Source of the DNA: Blautia luti
GTDB taxonomy: Bacteria > Bacillota > Clostridia > Lachnospirales > Lachnospiraceae
Assembly (NCBI RefSeq): GCF_013304735.1
Contig: NZ_JAAITI010000018.1
Coordinates: 1-64,000, forward strand
Direction of reading: 5' to 3'
Length of the DNA stretch: 64,000 nt
Shown here: piece by piece, positions 1 through 8,942 of the stretch
How the letters are laid out: the number at the start of each line of letters is the position of its first letter
Numbering within the stretch: position 1 is the stretch's first letter
Translations under genes and position numbers: made by a program
The notes under the pieces: model-generated
Seen by the model: only the letters and a program-made list of their open reading frames with translations
What the model was told of the DNA's origin: nothing
Databases searched by the model: none

Positions 1-54
1 ACCTATGACCCTCTGCTTGTAAGGCAGATGCTCTCCCAGCTGAGCTAAGATCCC
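1..54 (-). tRNA. tRNA-Val (anticodon UAC), cut by the window edge
   Basis: Reading the minus strand from 54 gives a 5' acceptor strand GGGATCT, a D arm (GCTCAGCTGGGAGAGC), and an anticodon stem TCTGC/GCAGA around the loop CTTACAA. That places UAC as anticodon, which is valine. The T arm and the 3' acceptor strand lie beyond the window start. A perfect vegetative promoter sits about 50 bases upstream (105-133), so this is probably the first gene of a tRNA transcript. Confidence 0.93.
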
Positions 55-104
55 ATAACAGTTGCTCGTCTTAAGAACTCTTCTGTTCCGCAACTCGCTT
101 TGCT

Positions 105-133
105 ATTATATAATGGTTTCTGACTTGTGTCAA
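105..133 (-). promoter_or_regulatory. Vegetative promoter of the tRNA-Val transcript
   Basis: On the minus strand there is TTGACA (128-133), a 17-base spacer and TATAAT (105-110), an exact match to the housekeeping consensus. The tRNA begins about 50 bases downstream. This suits a highly expressed stable-RNA gene. Confidence 0.9.
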
Positions 134-190
134 CAGTTTTTTTCACTTTTTTTAAATTTTTTAAAAAATATATGTTTTTTTGTATTTTTA

Positions 191-224
191 CAGTGGCAGG
201 GAGGTCTGAAATCCCCTGCCACTG
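191..224 (-). terminator. Stem-loop downstream of purL
   Basis: An 11-bp perfect stem (CAGTGGCAGGG / CCCTGCCACTG) begins 15 bases after the purL stop. On the minus strand it is followed by an A-rich tract and not by a U-run, so it is not a textbook intrinsic terminator. It may still end or stabilise the purL mRNA. Confidence 0.5.
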
Positions 225-238
225 CAAGCTTACGGATA

Positions 239-3200
239 TTACTTGAAGTATTCTACACCAGATTCAAAAATCTTGATATCCTGCTCTCCATAGATATTTA
301 CAGCCACACCTGCGTCACGACGCTCGCTGTGCGCCATCTTTCCGAGAACACGTCCATCCGGGCTTGTGATACCTTCGATGTTCATATAAGAACCGTTTAC
401 ATTGAACTCGCCCTCATAGCCTGTTTCATCTACCGGTACATACTCCGTTGCGATCTGTCCGTTTTCTTTGAGTTTCTTCAGCCACTCATCATTTGCAACG
501 AAACGTCCCTCACCGTGGGAAGCCGGGTTGCAGTATACACCACCAAGCTGTGCTTTCTGAAGCCATGGAGACTTGTTGCTGACAACCTTGGTATATACCA
601 TCTTGGATACATGACGGCCGATGGTGTTGTAGGTCAGTGTCGGAGAATCCTCTTTCTGACCACAGATCTCGCCGTACGGTACCAGTCCCAGTTTGATCAG
701 GGCCTGGAATCCATTGCAGATACCAAGTGCCAGACCATCGCGCTCATTGAGAAGCTTCATAACAGCTTCTTTGATCTTCTCGTTCTGGAATGCGGTTGCA
801 AAGAATTTAGCAGATCCATCCGGCTCATCACCTGCTGAAAATCCGCCCGGGAACATGATCATCTGTGCCTGGCTGATAGCTTTCTCAAAGATTTCCACAG
901 AATCATGGATATCTTCTGCTGTCAGGTTTTTGAATACTTTTACATCTACTTCAGCGCCTGCTCTCTCAAATGCACGGGTGCTGTCGTACTCGCAGTTTGT
1001 TCCAGGGAATACCGGAATGAATACGCGTGGTTTTGCCACTTTATGTTTGCATACATAGATGCTGTCTGCTTTGTAAAGGGAACCGTCATCTGCTTTGACA
1101 TCCTCGGTTCCTGCTGCTGTCTTGAATACGTTCTCCAGAGTGCCCTCCCATGTGGAAAGTGCCTCTTTCAGAGTGATCTCAGTATCGCCGTAGGAGAATT
1201 TCGCATCGTCTGTAACCTCACCGATCACTGTGTAAGTGATAGCAAGCTCGCCGACTTTTCCATCCGGAACTTCGCAGATGATATCTCCGAATGCCGGGGC
1301 AAAGAAATCTCTTGGATCAAGGCTATGCTCGATCTTCACGCCCATACCGTTACCAAATGCCATCTTGCTGACTGCTGCGGCGATTCCGTGACGGTCAAGT
1401 GCATATGCGGAGATCACACGACCAGCCTGGATATCCTTATGTAATCTGTCATACTGCTCCATAAGAGCCGGATAATCTGGAAGGTCATAAGCATCCTTCG
1501 GTGCACGGAGCCATACTAGTTTGCTTCCTGCTTTTTTGAGCTCCGGTGTGATCACATCTTTTACTTTTGCAACATCCACTGCGAAAGATACCAGTGTCGG
1601 AGGAACATCAATGTCATTGAAGGTTCCGGACATACTGTCCTTACCGCCGATGGAAGGAAGGCCGAATCCGATCTGTGCCGCATAAGCGCCAAGCAGTGCG
1701 GAGAACGGCTGGCTCCATCTCTTCGGATCTTCGGTCATACGACGGAAGTATTCCTGGAATGTGAAGCGGATCTTCTTATAGTCACCACCGGTTGCAACGA
1801 TCTTGGCAACAGATTCGGTTACTGCGTAAGATGCTCCATGATACGGGCTCCAGGAGGAAAGGTATGGATCGAAGCCATAGCTCATCATGGTAACTGTCTC
1901 TGTTTTTCCGTTCTGTACCGGAACTTTTGCAACCATGGACTGTGTCTCTGTCAGCTGATATTTGCCACCGTGAGGCATAAATACGCTGCCTGCGCCGATG
2001 GAACCGTCAAACATCTCCACGAGACCTTTCTGTGAGCATACATTCAGGTCAGCGAGAGTATCCAGCCATTTTTTCTTTACATCTGTGACATCCGGACGTT
2101 TTTCGAAAAGGTTTCCGTCTTTGGACGGGATCTCAACCTCAACGGAAGTCTCCTGATGTGCACCGTTGGTATCCAGGAATGCACGGGAAATATTTACGAT
2201 CTCTTTTCCTCTCCAGTTGAGGACAAGGCGTGGCTCCTTGGTTACAACTGCAACAGGAACTGCCTCAAGATTCTCTTCATTTGCGTATTTCAGGAAAGTA
2301 TTCACATCTTTCGGGTCAACCACAACAGCCATACGCTCCTGAGACTCGGAGATGGCGATCTCCGTTCCATCAAGACCTGCGTATTTCTTCGGAACTTTGT
2401 CAAGGTCGATCTGAAGTCCCGGTGCCAGCTCACCGATGGCAACGGAAACACCGCCTGCACCGAAGTCATTACATTTCTTGATGATATGGCTGACTTCTTC
2501 CCTGCGGAACATTCTCTGGATCTTACGCTCTGTCGGTGCGTTACCTTTCTGCACCTCTGCGCCGCAGACCTCGATGGAAGCCTCTGTGTGGACCTTGGAA
2601 GAACCGGTAGCACCGCCGATACCGTCACGGCCGGTACGTCCTCCAAGAAGGATGATGATATCTCCCGGATCGGAATTCTCACGGATAACCGCACGTCTCG
2701 GGGCAGCACCCATAACCGCACCGATCTCCATACGTTTTGCAACGTAGTCCGGATGATAGATTTCTTTTACAGAACCGGTTGCAAGACCGATCTGGTTTCC
2801 GTAGGAGCTGTAGCCGTGAGCTGCGCTGCGGACAAGTTTCTTCTGCGGAAGTTTACCTTTCAGAGTTTCTTTTACGGATACGGTCGGATCAGCCGCACCG
2901 GTTACACGCATTGCCTGATATACATAGGTACGTCCGGAAAGCGGGTCACGGATGGCACCGCCAAGGCAGGTAGCCGCACCACCGAAAGGCTCGATCTCGG
3001 TCGGATGGTTGTGGGTCTCGTTCTTGAAGTTGATCAGCCACTCTTCTTCTTTTCCGTCCACATCCACCGGTACCACGATACTGCAGGCATTGATCTCATC
3101 GGACTCTTCCTGGTCTGCAAGTTTCCCTTCTGCTTTCAGTTTCTTCATTGCCATAAGAGCAAGATCCATCAGGCAGACAAATTTGTCATCACGGCCTTTG

Positions 3201-3994
3201 TACATGTTCTTATGGGCATCCAGATATTCTTCGTATGTTTTTTCGATTGGAGCCTTATAGTCGCCTTCATCAAACTTCACGCTGGTAAGCTCTGTGGAGA
3301 ATGTGGTATGACGGCAGTGGTCAGACCAGTATGTATCCAGAACACGGATCTCTGTCATGGAAGGATCACGTTTCTCTTCCTTGTTAAAATAATTCTGGAT
3401 GTGCTGGAAATCCTTGAATGTCATGGCAAGGTTCAGAGAATCGTACAGTTCTTTCAGATCAGCCTCAGCCATATCCTTGAATCCGTCAAAGATCTTCACA
3501 TCCTCAGGATCCGGGAATACAGTTACCAGTGTCTCCGGTTTCTCAAGTCCTGTCTCACGAGAGTCTACCGGGTTGATGCAGTGATGTTTGATCGCCTCAA
3601 ACTCTGCGTCTGTCACAGTTCCTTCAATTACATAAGTAGTTGCGGAGCGGATGATCGGTGCCGCATTCTCATCCAGGAACTGTACACACTGTACAGCGGA
3701 GTCTGCTCTCTGGTCAAACTGTCCAGGGAGGAATTCTACTGAAAATACACGTACGCCCTCTGCCACATCAAATTTCTCAAGATACAGATCATCTACCGGC
3801 GGCTCTGCAAATACGGTCTTGCAGGCTTTCTCAAATACTTCATCGGAGATATTCTCCACGTCATAACGGATCAGCTCACGGACTGCTGTCACAGTGCTGA
3901 TGCCAAGATAATGTTTGATCTCATGTTTCAGTTCCTTTGCTTTTACTGCAAAGGCAGGTTTCTTTTCTACATACACACGTCTTACGTTGCTCAT
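239..3994 (-). CDS. purL: Phosphoribosylformylglycinamidine synthase (fused PurL/PurQ)
   Basis: Catalyses the fourth step of de novo purine synthesis: FGAR, glutamine and ATP give FGAM. The 1251-residue protein is the large single-chain form in which synthetase and glutaminase are fused. The synthetase part carries the HNHPTEIEPFGGAATC region and two AIR-synthetase-like halves. The last 265 or so residues form a class I glutamine amidotransferase with the nucleophile cysteine in GICNGFQ and the His-Glu region ASHGEGRF. The start is supported by GAAAGGAG 6 bases upstream. It stands alone, divergent from a LysR gene, with no other pur gene beside it. No PurR-type box was seen in its promoter. 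Confidence 0.97.
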   Translation of the reverse strand: MSNVRRVYVEKKPAFAVKAKELKHEIKHYLGISTVTAVRELIRYDVENISDEVFEKACKTVFAEPPVDDLYLEKFDVAEGVRVFSVEFLPGQFDQRADSAVQCVQFLDENAAPIIRSATTYVIEGTVTDAEFEAIKHHCINPVDSRETGLEKPETLVTVFPDPEDVKIFDGFKDMAEADLKELYDSLNLAMTFKDFQHIQNYFNKEEKRDPSMTEIRVLDTYWSDHCRHTTFSTELTSVKFDEGDYKAPIEKTYEEYLDAHKNMYKGRDDKFVCLMDLALMAMKKLKAEGKLADQEESDEINACSIVVPVDVDGKEEEWLINFKNETHNHPTEIEPFGGAATCLGGAIRDPLSGRTYVYQAMRVTGAADPTVSVKETLKGKLPQKKLVRSAAHGYSSYGNQIGLATGSVKEIYHPDYVAKRMEIGAVMGAAPRRAVIRENSDPGDIIILLGGRTGRDGIGGATGSSKVHTEASIEVCGAEVQKGNAPTERKIQRMFRREEVSHIIKKCNDFGAGGVSVAIGELAPGLQIDLDKVPKKYAGLDGTEIAISESQERMAVVVDPKDVNTFLKYANEENLEAVPVAVVTKEPRLVLNWRGKEIVNISRAFLDTNGAHQETSVEVEIPSKDGNLFEKRPDVTDVKKKWLDTLADLNVCSQKGLVEMFDGSIGAGSVFMPHGGKYQLTETQSMVAKVPVQNGKTETVTMMSYGFDPYLSSWSPYHGASYAVTESVAKIVATGGDYKKIRFTFQEYFRRMTEDPKRWSQPFSALLGAYAAQIGFGLPSIGGKDSMSGTFNDIDVPPTLVSFAVDVAKVKDVITPELKKAGSKLVWLRAPKDAYDLPDYPALMEQYDRLHKDIQAGRVISAYALDRHGIAAAVSKMAFGNGMGVKIEHSLDPRDFFAPAFGDIICEVPDGKVGELAITYTVIGEVTDDAKFSYGDTEITLKEALSTWEGTLENVFKTAAGTEDVKADDGSLYKADSIYVCKHKVAKPRVFIPVFPGTNCEYDSTRAFERAGAEVDVKVFKNLTAEDIHDSVEIFEKAISQAQMIMFPGGFSAGDEPDGSAKFFATAFQNEKIKEAVMKLLNERDGLALGICNGFQALIKLGLVPYGEICGQKEDSPTLTYNTIGRHVSKMVYTKVVSNKSPWLQKAQLGGVYCNPASHGEGRFVANDEWLKKLKENGQIATEYVPVDETGYEGEFNVNGSYMNIEGITSPDGRVLGKMAHSERRDAGVAVNIYGEQDIKIFESGVEYFK

Positions 3995-4075
3995 AGAAGG
4001 CTCCTTTCTCTATATCCGATAATAAGGATGGTAAACGTGCAGAAAGCATTTCTGTCTTTCTTTTCTGCTGAAAAT

Positions 4076-4104
4076 ATAGTATCATAGGAAATATCATTAG
4101 TAAA
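4076..4104 (-). promoter_or_regulatory. Probable purL promoter
   Basis: TTTACT, 17 bases, TACTAT on the minus strand, with about 75 bases of leader to the purL start codon. It lies in the short region shared with the divergent LysR gene, so the regulator could bind here. Confidence 0.6.
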
Positions 4105-4147
4105 ATTAATATATCTTATATCATTTATAAGCGGAGGATTTTTACAT

Positions 4148-5026
4148 ATGGATATCAATCTTGAACTCTACAAAGTATTTTATTACGTGGCCACAACCCT
4201 TAGCTTTTCGGAGGCTTCCAGACAGCTTTTTATTTCCCAGTCTGCAGTCAGCCAGGCGGTCAAAAACCTGGAGAAAAAGCTGGGCCACACCTTATTTGTG
4301 AGAAGCACCAAACGGGTGATCCTGACTCCTGAGGGGGAGCTTCTTCTCCAGCACGTAAAACCCGCCCTTTCCATGCTTAACGAAGGAGAGGCAGCCCTTT
4401 CCGGCGAAGGGAATCTTACCGGCCAGCTTCGGATCGGTGCCAGCGATACTCTGTGCCGTTATTTCCTCATTCCTTATCTCCGCCGGTTCCACAAGGACCA
4501 CCCGGAAGTGCGGATCAAGATCATCAACAGCACTTCCATCGGATGTGCGGAGCTTCTGGAAAACGGCCAGGCAGAACTGATCGTCACCAACTACCCCAAC
4601 TCCCGGCTTTCTTCCCACACCAAACTTCAGACTGTACTGGAATTCCGTGATATCTTCGTGGCAAACCCGGATTATTTTACCATGGGAAAAACGCCTCTTT
4701 CCCTGGAAAATCTTCTGGATTATCCCATCCTGATGCTTGCTGCGAAGAGCACCACCAGCGAATACCTTCATCAGGTATTTGCGGCCCAGGGACTGAAGCT
4801 GCTGCCTGAGGTGGAGCTGAACAGCAACGATCTTCTGATCGACCTTGCGGAAATCGGACTTGGCATTGCCTGTATCCCGGACTATATGCTCCGCAACCGC
4901 CCTGGCCTGGAACCGGTCCACCTGAAAACACCACTGCCTGCAAGAAGTGCCGTGATTGCTCATCATGAAGCGCTGCAGCTTTCCCAGGCTGCTCAGTGCT
5001 TCCTGAAATATTTTTCCCAGATTTAA
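4148..5026 (+). CDS. LysR-family transcriptional regulator
   Basis: A 292-residue protein of usual LysR length. The N-terminal winged helix-turn-helix is clear (residues about 3-62, with SFSEASRQLFISQSAVSQAVKNLE), followed by a linker helix and a periplasmic-binding-protein-like effector domain to the C-terminus. The start has GGAGG upstream. It is transcribed divergently from purL across a 150-base region, which is the usual arrangement of a LysR protein and its target, but purine control by LysR is not common and other targets are possible. The effector is unknown. Confidence 0.88.
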   Translation: MDINLELYKVFYYVATTLSFSEASRQLFISQSAVSQAVKNLEKKLGHTLFVRSTKRVILTPEGELLLQHVKPALSMLNEGEAALSGEGNLTGQLRIGASDTLCRYFLIPYLRRFHKDHPEVRIKIINSTSIGCAELLENGQAELIVTNYPNSRLSSHTKLQTVLEFRDIFVANPDYFTMGKTPLSLENLLDYPILMLAAKSTTSEYLHQVFAAQGLKLLPEVELNSNDLLIDLAEIGLGIACIPDYMLRNRPGLEPVHLKTPLPARSAVIAHHEALQLSQAAQCFLKYFSQI

Positions 5027-5044
5027 CCAAATAACTGCTTGACA

Positions 5045-5112
5045 AAAAGACCACCGGAATCTGCACGAAGGATATTCTCAATCCTTACTGCATCGGATTC
5101 CGATGGTCTTTT
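5045..5112. terminator. Bidirectional terminator between the LysR gene and mrp
   Basis: The arms AAAAGACCAxCGGAATC and GATTCCGxTGGTCTTTT pair over 16 positions with one mismatch. They have T-runs on the right and A-runs on the left, so the hairpin can end both converging transcripts. Confidence 0.8.
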
Positions 5113-5133
5113 CTGTTATTGTCTTTTTATTTC

Positions 5134-5970
5134 TTACGCCTCATCTTTTGGCATTACATCTGCTGCCGCAGTGATATACTCGTTCTCGATCTTGCTGAAC
5201 AGGCCGCTGTCTGCAAGCTCTGCAAGTTTCACATCGATCGGCATCTTGCCAAGTACCGGAACTTTAAGTTCTGCGGCGATCTCGTCGATATGGCTCTCAC
5301 CAAAGACCTTGATCTCTTTTCCGCAGTCCGGACATTTCACGTAGCTGTAGTTCTCCACGATTCCAAGGACCGGAACCTTCATCATATCAGCCATGTTATA
5401 GGCCTTCTTGACGATCATGCGGACCAGATCCTGCGGAGAAGTAACGATCACGACACCCTCAATCGGCAGGGACTGGAATACTGTCAGCGGAACATCTCCG
5501 GTTCCTGGCGGCATATCTACAAAGAGATAATCCAATTCACCCCAGATCACATCACTCCAGAACTGTTTTACCATATTTGCAAGGACCGGACCTCTCCAAA
5601 TCACCGGTGTCTCCTCATCCGGAAGAAGAAGGTTTACAGACATAACCTCGATTCCGTTTGCAGTTGGCATCGGATAGATTCCGTTGTCACTGCCCTGTGC
5701 GTTACCCTTGATGCCATACATCTTCGGGATGGACGGGCCTGTGATATCCGCATCCATAATGCCCACTTTATATCCCTTGGAAGCCATCAGGTTTGCCAGG
5801 GAGCCTGTTACAAAGGATTTACCGACGCCACCCTTTCCGCTAACAACTCCGATCACATGTTTTACGTCAGAAAAAACGTTTGGTTCTGCCATGAGGCTCT
5901 GGGGCTGTTTCTGTCCGCAGCCTTCACAGCTTGATTTGTTGCAGGATGTATTGCTACACTCTTTTGCCAT
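5134..5970 (-). CDS. mrp: Mrp/NBP35-family Fe-S carrier P-loop ATPase
   Basis: A 278-residue deviant-Walker ATPase of the Mrp/ApbC/Nbp35 group, which bind and transfer [4Fe-4S] clusters as dimers. Visible features are the Walker A GKGGVGKS (about residues 45-52), the DADITGPSIPKM switch region, MPPGTGD, and the C-terminal CPDCG pair that holds the bridging cluster. The N-terminus has an extra cysteine cluster (Cys5, Cys10, Cys15, Cys18), as in eukaryotic Nbp35. It is the last gene of an operon with a CsoR-type repressor and a 75-residue unknown protein, suggesting metal-responsive expression. Confidence 0.9.
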   Translation of the reverse strand: MAKECSNTSCNKSSCEGCGQKQPQSLMAEPNVFSDVKHVIGVVSGKGGVGKSFVTGSLANLMASKGYKVGIMDADITGPSIPKMYGIKGNAQGSDNGIYPMPTANGIEVMSVNLLLPDEETPVIWRGPVLANMVKQFWSDVIWGELDYLFVDMPPGTGDVPLTVFQSLPIEGVVIVTSPQDLVRMIVKKAYNMADMMKVPVLGIVENYSYVKCPDCGKEIKVFGESHIDEIAAELKVPVLGKMPIDVKLAELADSGLFSKIENEYITAAADVMPKDEA

Positions 5971-6064
5971 AATAAATTCCTCTCATTCTTTGTATTTACA
6001 CAGACAAAACTGGCTCTCTGTCCGTGTATTTTTCTCATTCACGATCTCTCATGAACTCCTTACC

Positions 6065-6433
6065 TTACTTCATAAATCTGTCGATCGCTTTTTCCAGTTC
6101 CTTGATAGCATCCCTGTCTCCATGCTCCACTGCATCCACGATGCAGTGTTCTATATGATCCTGCAGTATGATCTTGCCTGTATTATTGATCGCAGATTTT
6201 ACGGCTGACAGCTGGATCAGCACTTCGCTGCAGTCACGTCCTTCCTCCACCATACGCTTAATGGATTCCATATGCCCGATGGCCCTGGAAAGTCTGTTGA
6301 GTACGGCCTTGGTCTGTGCGTGGCTGTGATGATGAGGATGTGTGCCATCGTGAGTATGCACATGTTCCTGTTCCCCATGGGTATGTTCAAGAACGGTTCC
6401 ATCCTCGAGAACGTGCACATGTGTTTCTTTCAT
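6065..6433 (-). CDS. CsoR/RcnR-family metal-sensing repressor with His-rich N-terminus
   Basis: A 122-residue protein whose last 85 or so residues are a DUF156 four-helix repressor. The metal ligands are present: Cys in RDCSEVLIQL, and His and Cys in DHIEHC. This matches the X-Y-Z Cys-His-Cys set of Cu(I)-sensing CsoR. The first 40 residues are an added arm with many histidines (HVHV, HTHGEQEHVHTHDGTHPHHHSH) that could bind Ni, Zn, Co or Cu. It lies 14 bases after the 75-residue gene and upstream of mrp. The metal cannot be fixed from sequence. Confidence 0.88.
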   Translation of the reverse strand: MKETHVHVLEDGTVLEHTHGEQEHVHTHDGTHPHHHSHAQTKAVLNRLSRAIGHMESIKRMVEEGRDCSEVLIQLSAVKSAINNTGKIILQDHIEHCIVDAVEHGDRDAIKELEKAIDRFMK

Positions 6434-6447
6434 GTGTATTTCCTCCT

Positions 6448-6675
6448 TCAGATCTCCGTGAAAGAACAGCGCTGCCGGATCATAGATGTCTGAATGTCAA
6501 AAATGATGGTTCCGTCTTCCAATACTGTCTTCTCGTAGGAGACATCCTTCCCCTGAAATTTCTGTTTCACATACGCTTCCGGATCTATGATCTCCACTTC
6601 TTCCACAAATACATCACGCATCTGATTTCTCGGGCATTTGTTAAAAATTTCCCAGATTACTTCGTACTCTTTCAT
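6448..6675 (-). CDS. Small protein of unknown function, first gene of the csoR-mrp operon
   Basis: A 75-residue soluble acidic protein with two cysteines (Cys14 and Cys70) and no signal peptide or membrane segment. I do not recognise the family. It is the first gene after a perfect promoter and precedes the metal repressor by 14 bases, so it is probably co-regulated with csoR and mrp and may have a role in metal or Fe-S handling. That role is inferred from position only. Confidence 0.75.
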   Translation of the reverse strand: MKEYEVIWEIFNKCPRNQMRDVFVEEVEIIDPEAYVKQKFQGKDVSYEKTVLEDGTIIFDIQTSMIRQRCSFTEI

Positions 6676-6707
6676 CCGTGTCTGTTCCTTTCTTTGTCAT
6701 CTTATCT

Positions 6708-6736
6708 ATTATAATAATTTTATGTTTTTTTGTCAA
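6708..6736 (-). promoter_or_regulatory. Promoter of the hyp-csoR-mrp operon
   Basis: TTGACA (6731-6736), 17 bases, TATAAT (6708-6713) on the minus strand is a perfect consensus promoter. Such strength suits a gene kept off by a repressor. I could not see a clear CsoR-type GC-rich palindrome around it. Confidence 0.88.
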
Positions 6737-6742
6737 AAATAA

Positions 6743-6771
6743 TTGCACTCACGCAAATATTGTCGTATGAT
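6743..6771 (+). promoter_or_regulatory. xpt promoter, followed by a leader hairpin
   Basis: TTGCAC, 17 bases, TATGAT on the plus strand. The transcript leader (about 75 bases) holds one short perfect hairpin, TACTGCTC/GAGCAGTA at 6787-6809, and then AAAGGAG before the start codon. The conserved elements of a purine riboswitch are not present. Confidence 0.65.
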
Positions 6772-6852
6772 ACATATTAAAAATATTACTGCTCTGTCCG
6801 TGAGCAGTAAACAAACATACATTAATGTGATAAATCAAAGGAGATAAATTTC

Positions 6853-7425
6853 ATGCAGCTTTTAAAAGACAGAATTCTGACAGACGGCGTAATAAAAGAA
6901 GGAAATATTTTAAAAGTGGACAGCTTTCTGAATCATCAGATGGATATTAACCTGATCAATGAGATCGGTAAAGAATTCAAGAAACGTTTTGACCACTGTC
7001 CAATCAACAAGATCCTTACCATCGAGGCTTCCGGTATCGGTATTGCCTGCATTGCGGCACAGTATTTCCACGTACCGGTTGTATTTGCAAAGAAGGCACA
7101 GAGTGTAAATCTTGACGGCGAGATGTACACAACTAAGGTAGAATCTTTTACTCATAAAAAAGTTTATGATGTGATCCTTTCCAAGAAATTCCTCGGACCG
7201 GAAGATCATGTACTCCTGATTGATGATTTTCTTGCCAACGGCTGTGCACTTCTTGGTCTGATCGACATCGTCAAGAAATCCGGTGCAACTCTGGAAGGTG
7301 CCGGAATCGTTATCGAAAAAGGCTTCCAGTCCGGCGGACAGACCATCCGTGATATGGGTATCCATCTGGAATCCCTTGCCATCATTGATTCCATTGAAGG
7401 TGGCAAGCTTACTTTCCGCGAATAA
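6853..7425 (+). CDS. xpt: Xanthine phosphoribosyltransferase
   Basis: Converts xanthine and PRPP to XMP in purine salvage. The 190 residues match the family length, and the PRPP-binding loop [11 protein letters not shown] is near residue 120. The N-terminal [29 protein letters not shown] segment is typical of Xpt. It is a single-gene unit with its own promoter and terminator. In Bacillus xpt is paired with a xanthine permease and a guanine riboswitch; neither is here. Confidence 0.95.
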   Translation: MQLLKDRILTDGVIKEGNILKVDSFLNHQMDINLINEIGKEFKKRFDHCPINKILTIEASGIGIACIAAQYFHVPVVFAKKAQSVNLDGEMYTTKVESFTHKKVYDVILSKKFLGPEDHVLLIDDFLANGCALLGLIDIVKKSGATLEGAGIVIEKGFQSGGQTIRDMGIHLESLAIIDSIEGGKLTFRE

Positions 7426-7435
7426 GATTTATCAT

Positions 7436-7484
7436 AAAAAATACTCTTGGGAACTTACATATGCCGGTTTCCAGGAGTATTTTT
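7436..7484. terminator. Bidirectional terminator between xpt and the lipoprotein gene
   Basis: AAAAATACTC pairs perfectly with GAGTATTTTT, and the inner arms TTGGGAAC/GTTTCCAG extend the stem. The flanking T and A runs serve both convergent genes. Confidence 0.85.
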
Positions 7485-7506
7485 ATTTTGCCATATTTAT
7501 TTTGTT

Positions 7507-8928
7507 TTATGCATCTGCACCTTTGGAAGGTTTCTCTGTAGGTGTCGGAGTTGCTGTCTCATCTGCTTCCGATGTTGGTGTCTCAGAAGCACCTGCCTCT
7601 TCGGACGGTGTTGATGTGATCTTGTCATCTTCTTCGTCAGCTTTCTCAGACGGTGTCGGTGTTACCTCTTTATCCAGTTCTTCTGTTACCGTAACTTCCG
7701 GTGTTTCCGTTGGAATCAGTGTCGGAGTTGCCTCCGGTACAATCTCATCCTCATCATAATATCCGTCATCCACAAGCATCTGGTAATTATCCGCATCGAT
7801 CAGCTGGATATCGCTTGTTACAGTTCCCACGATCTTGGTTCCGTTGTCATACTGCTCGTAATCAGAAATCTCCGGTTTCTCCCCTTTCAGAAGAGTGTCC
7901 ACCATAGTCACACAGTCATTTGCCAGCACGCGGTTGTCAAAGAACAGACTGTCTGCAAGTTTTCCCTCAATCACAGCAGTTACTGCTTCTGCCTCACAGC
8001 CACAGCCAGTGATCATTGGCCATCCCTCTTCACCTGACACATGGCCAGCATCCTCCAGGGCATCAACGGCACCAAGAGCAAGGTCATCGGCACCTGTGCA
8101 GATAATGTCCGGTGTGCCTTCTGTATAATTCTGGGAAAGGATCTCTGCCATATCGTTCTTCGCGGTATTTCTTCCGGAACGCATCACTGCAGTATCATCA
8201 AGCGTCTGCTTTCCTGAAGTGCACACCAGTGTTCCGTCATCGAAATATTCCTGAAGTTTTTCCATCACGCCATTATAAAAGAACAGTGCATCACGGTCAT
8301 CCGGAGAACCCATCAGGAACTCGATGGTCAGCGTGCGTTTTTCTTCTCTGGCTTTCTCCAGATCCATTTTTTTGATGATGGAATCTCCCACCATTTTTCC
8401 TGCTTTTCTCGTATCAAAAGTAACATAATAGTTGATCTTATCCGTATCCATGATCAGCTGATCATAGGAAATTACAGGAATGGATTTCTCATAGACCTGC
8501 TCCAACACATCATTCAGACCGTAGGCATCTACCGGTGCAATCACAAGGGCAGATGTTTTTTCATCGTCCAGAATGGACTGGATCTGTGACACCTGTGTAT
8601 CACTGTCCTCATCTGCAAAAAAGATCTCCGCATCATAGCCGTCTCCTTCCAGTGCAGTCTGAAAACTTTCTCCATCCAGGGCCCAGCGGGAATCATCTGC
8701 AGCTGAAGGCAGAAATACTCCTACTTTCTTATCGGCAGCTGCTGTTTCTTTTTCTTCCTCTTTTTCTTCTTCCTCTGCATCATCGCTGTTTTTGGCTTTT
8801 CCTTCCGGATCTTCGGACTCTACACTTTCATTGGCAGCCTCTGTTGCCTCTTTGTTTTTGCCGCAGCCGGAAAGAACTGCTGTAAGAGCCAAAGCTCCCA
8901 CAAGCAGGATCGCTGTTTTTTTCTTCAT
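7507..8928 (-). CDS. Periplasmic-binding-protein-like (sugar-type) lipoprotein
   Basis: About 473 residues. A lipoprotein signal ends in the lipobox LSGC (Cys22 from the ATG chosen here). Next comes an acidic Glu/Asp/Lys linker, then a type I solute-binding fold (KVGVFLPSAADDSRWALDGESFQTAL...), close to XylF/RbsB-type sugar binders. The last 75 residues are a Thr/Pro/Glu-rich low-complexity tail (TPTP and TPSE motifs), perhaps a wall-spanning region. ATG at 8928 is preferred to the TTG 6 bases upstream because of the AGGAGAGGA spacing. No ABC permease or ATPase gene is next to it, so it may sense and not import. It is the last gene of the GDPD-murT-gatD operon. Confidence 0.85.
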   Translation of the reverse strand: MKKKTAILLVGALALTAVLSGCGKNKEATEAANESVESEDPEGKAKNSDDAEEEEKEEEKETAAADKKVGVFLPSAADDSRWALDGESFQTALEGDGYDAEIFFADEDSDTQVSQIQSILDDEKTSALVIAPVDAYGLNDVLEQVYEKSIPVISYDQLIMDTDKINYYVTFDTRKAGKMVGDSIIKKMDLEKAREEKRTLTIEFLMGSPDDRDALFFYNGVMEKLQEYFDDGTLVCTSGKQTLDDTAVMRSGRNTAKNDMAEILSQNYTEGTPDIICTGADDLALGAVDALEDAGHVSGEEGWPMITGCGCEAEAVTAVIEGKLADSLFFDNRVLANDCVTMVDTLLKGEKPEISDYEQYDNGTKIVGTVTSDIQLIDADNYQMLVDDGYYDEDEIVPEATPTLIPTETPEVTVTEELDKEVTPTPSEKADEEDDKITSTPSEEAGASETPTSEADETATPTPTEKPSKGADA

Positions 8929-8942
8929 GGTCAAATCCTCTC

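Noticed and set aside
2156-3742. Long open frame opposite purL (over 500 codons)
   Set aside because: It is a shadow frame: cysteine- and histidine-rich, without family features, while the other strand encodes an intact PurL.
6772-6852. Possible purine riboswitch before xpt
   Set aside because: The conserved loop sequences and the three-way junction are not there; only a simple hairpin at 6787-6809 is visible.
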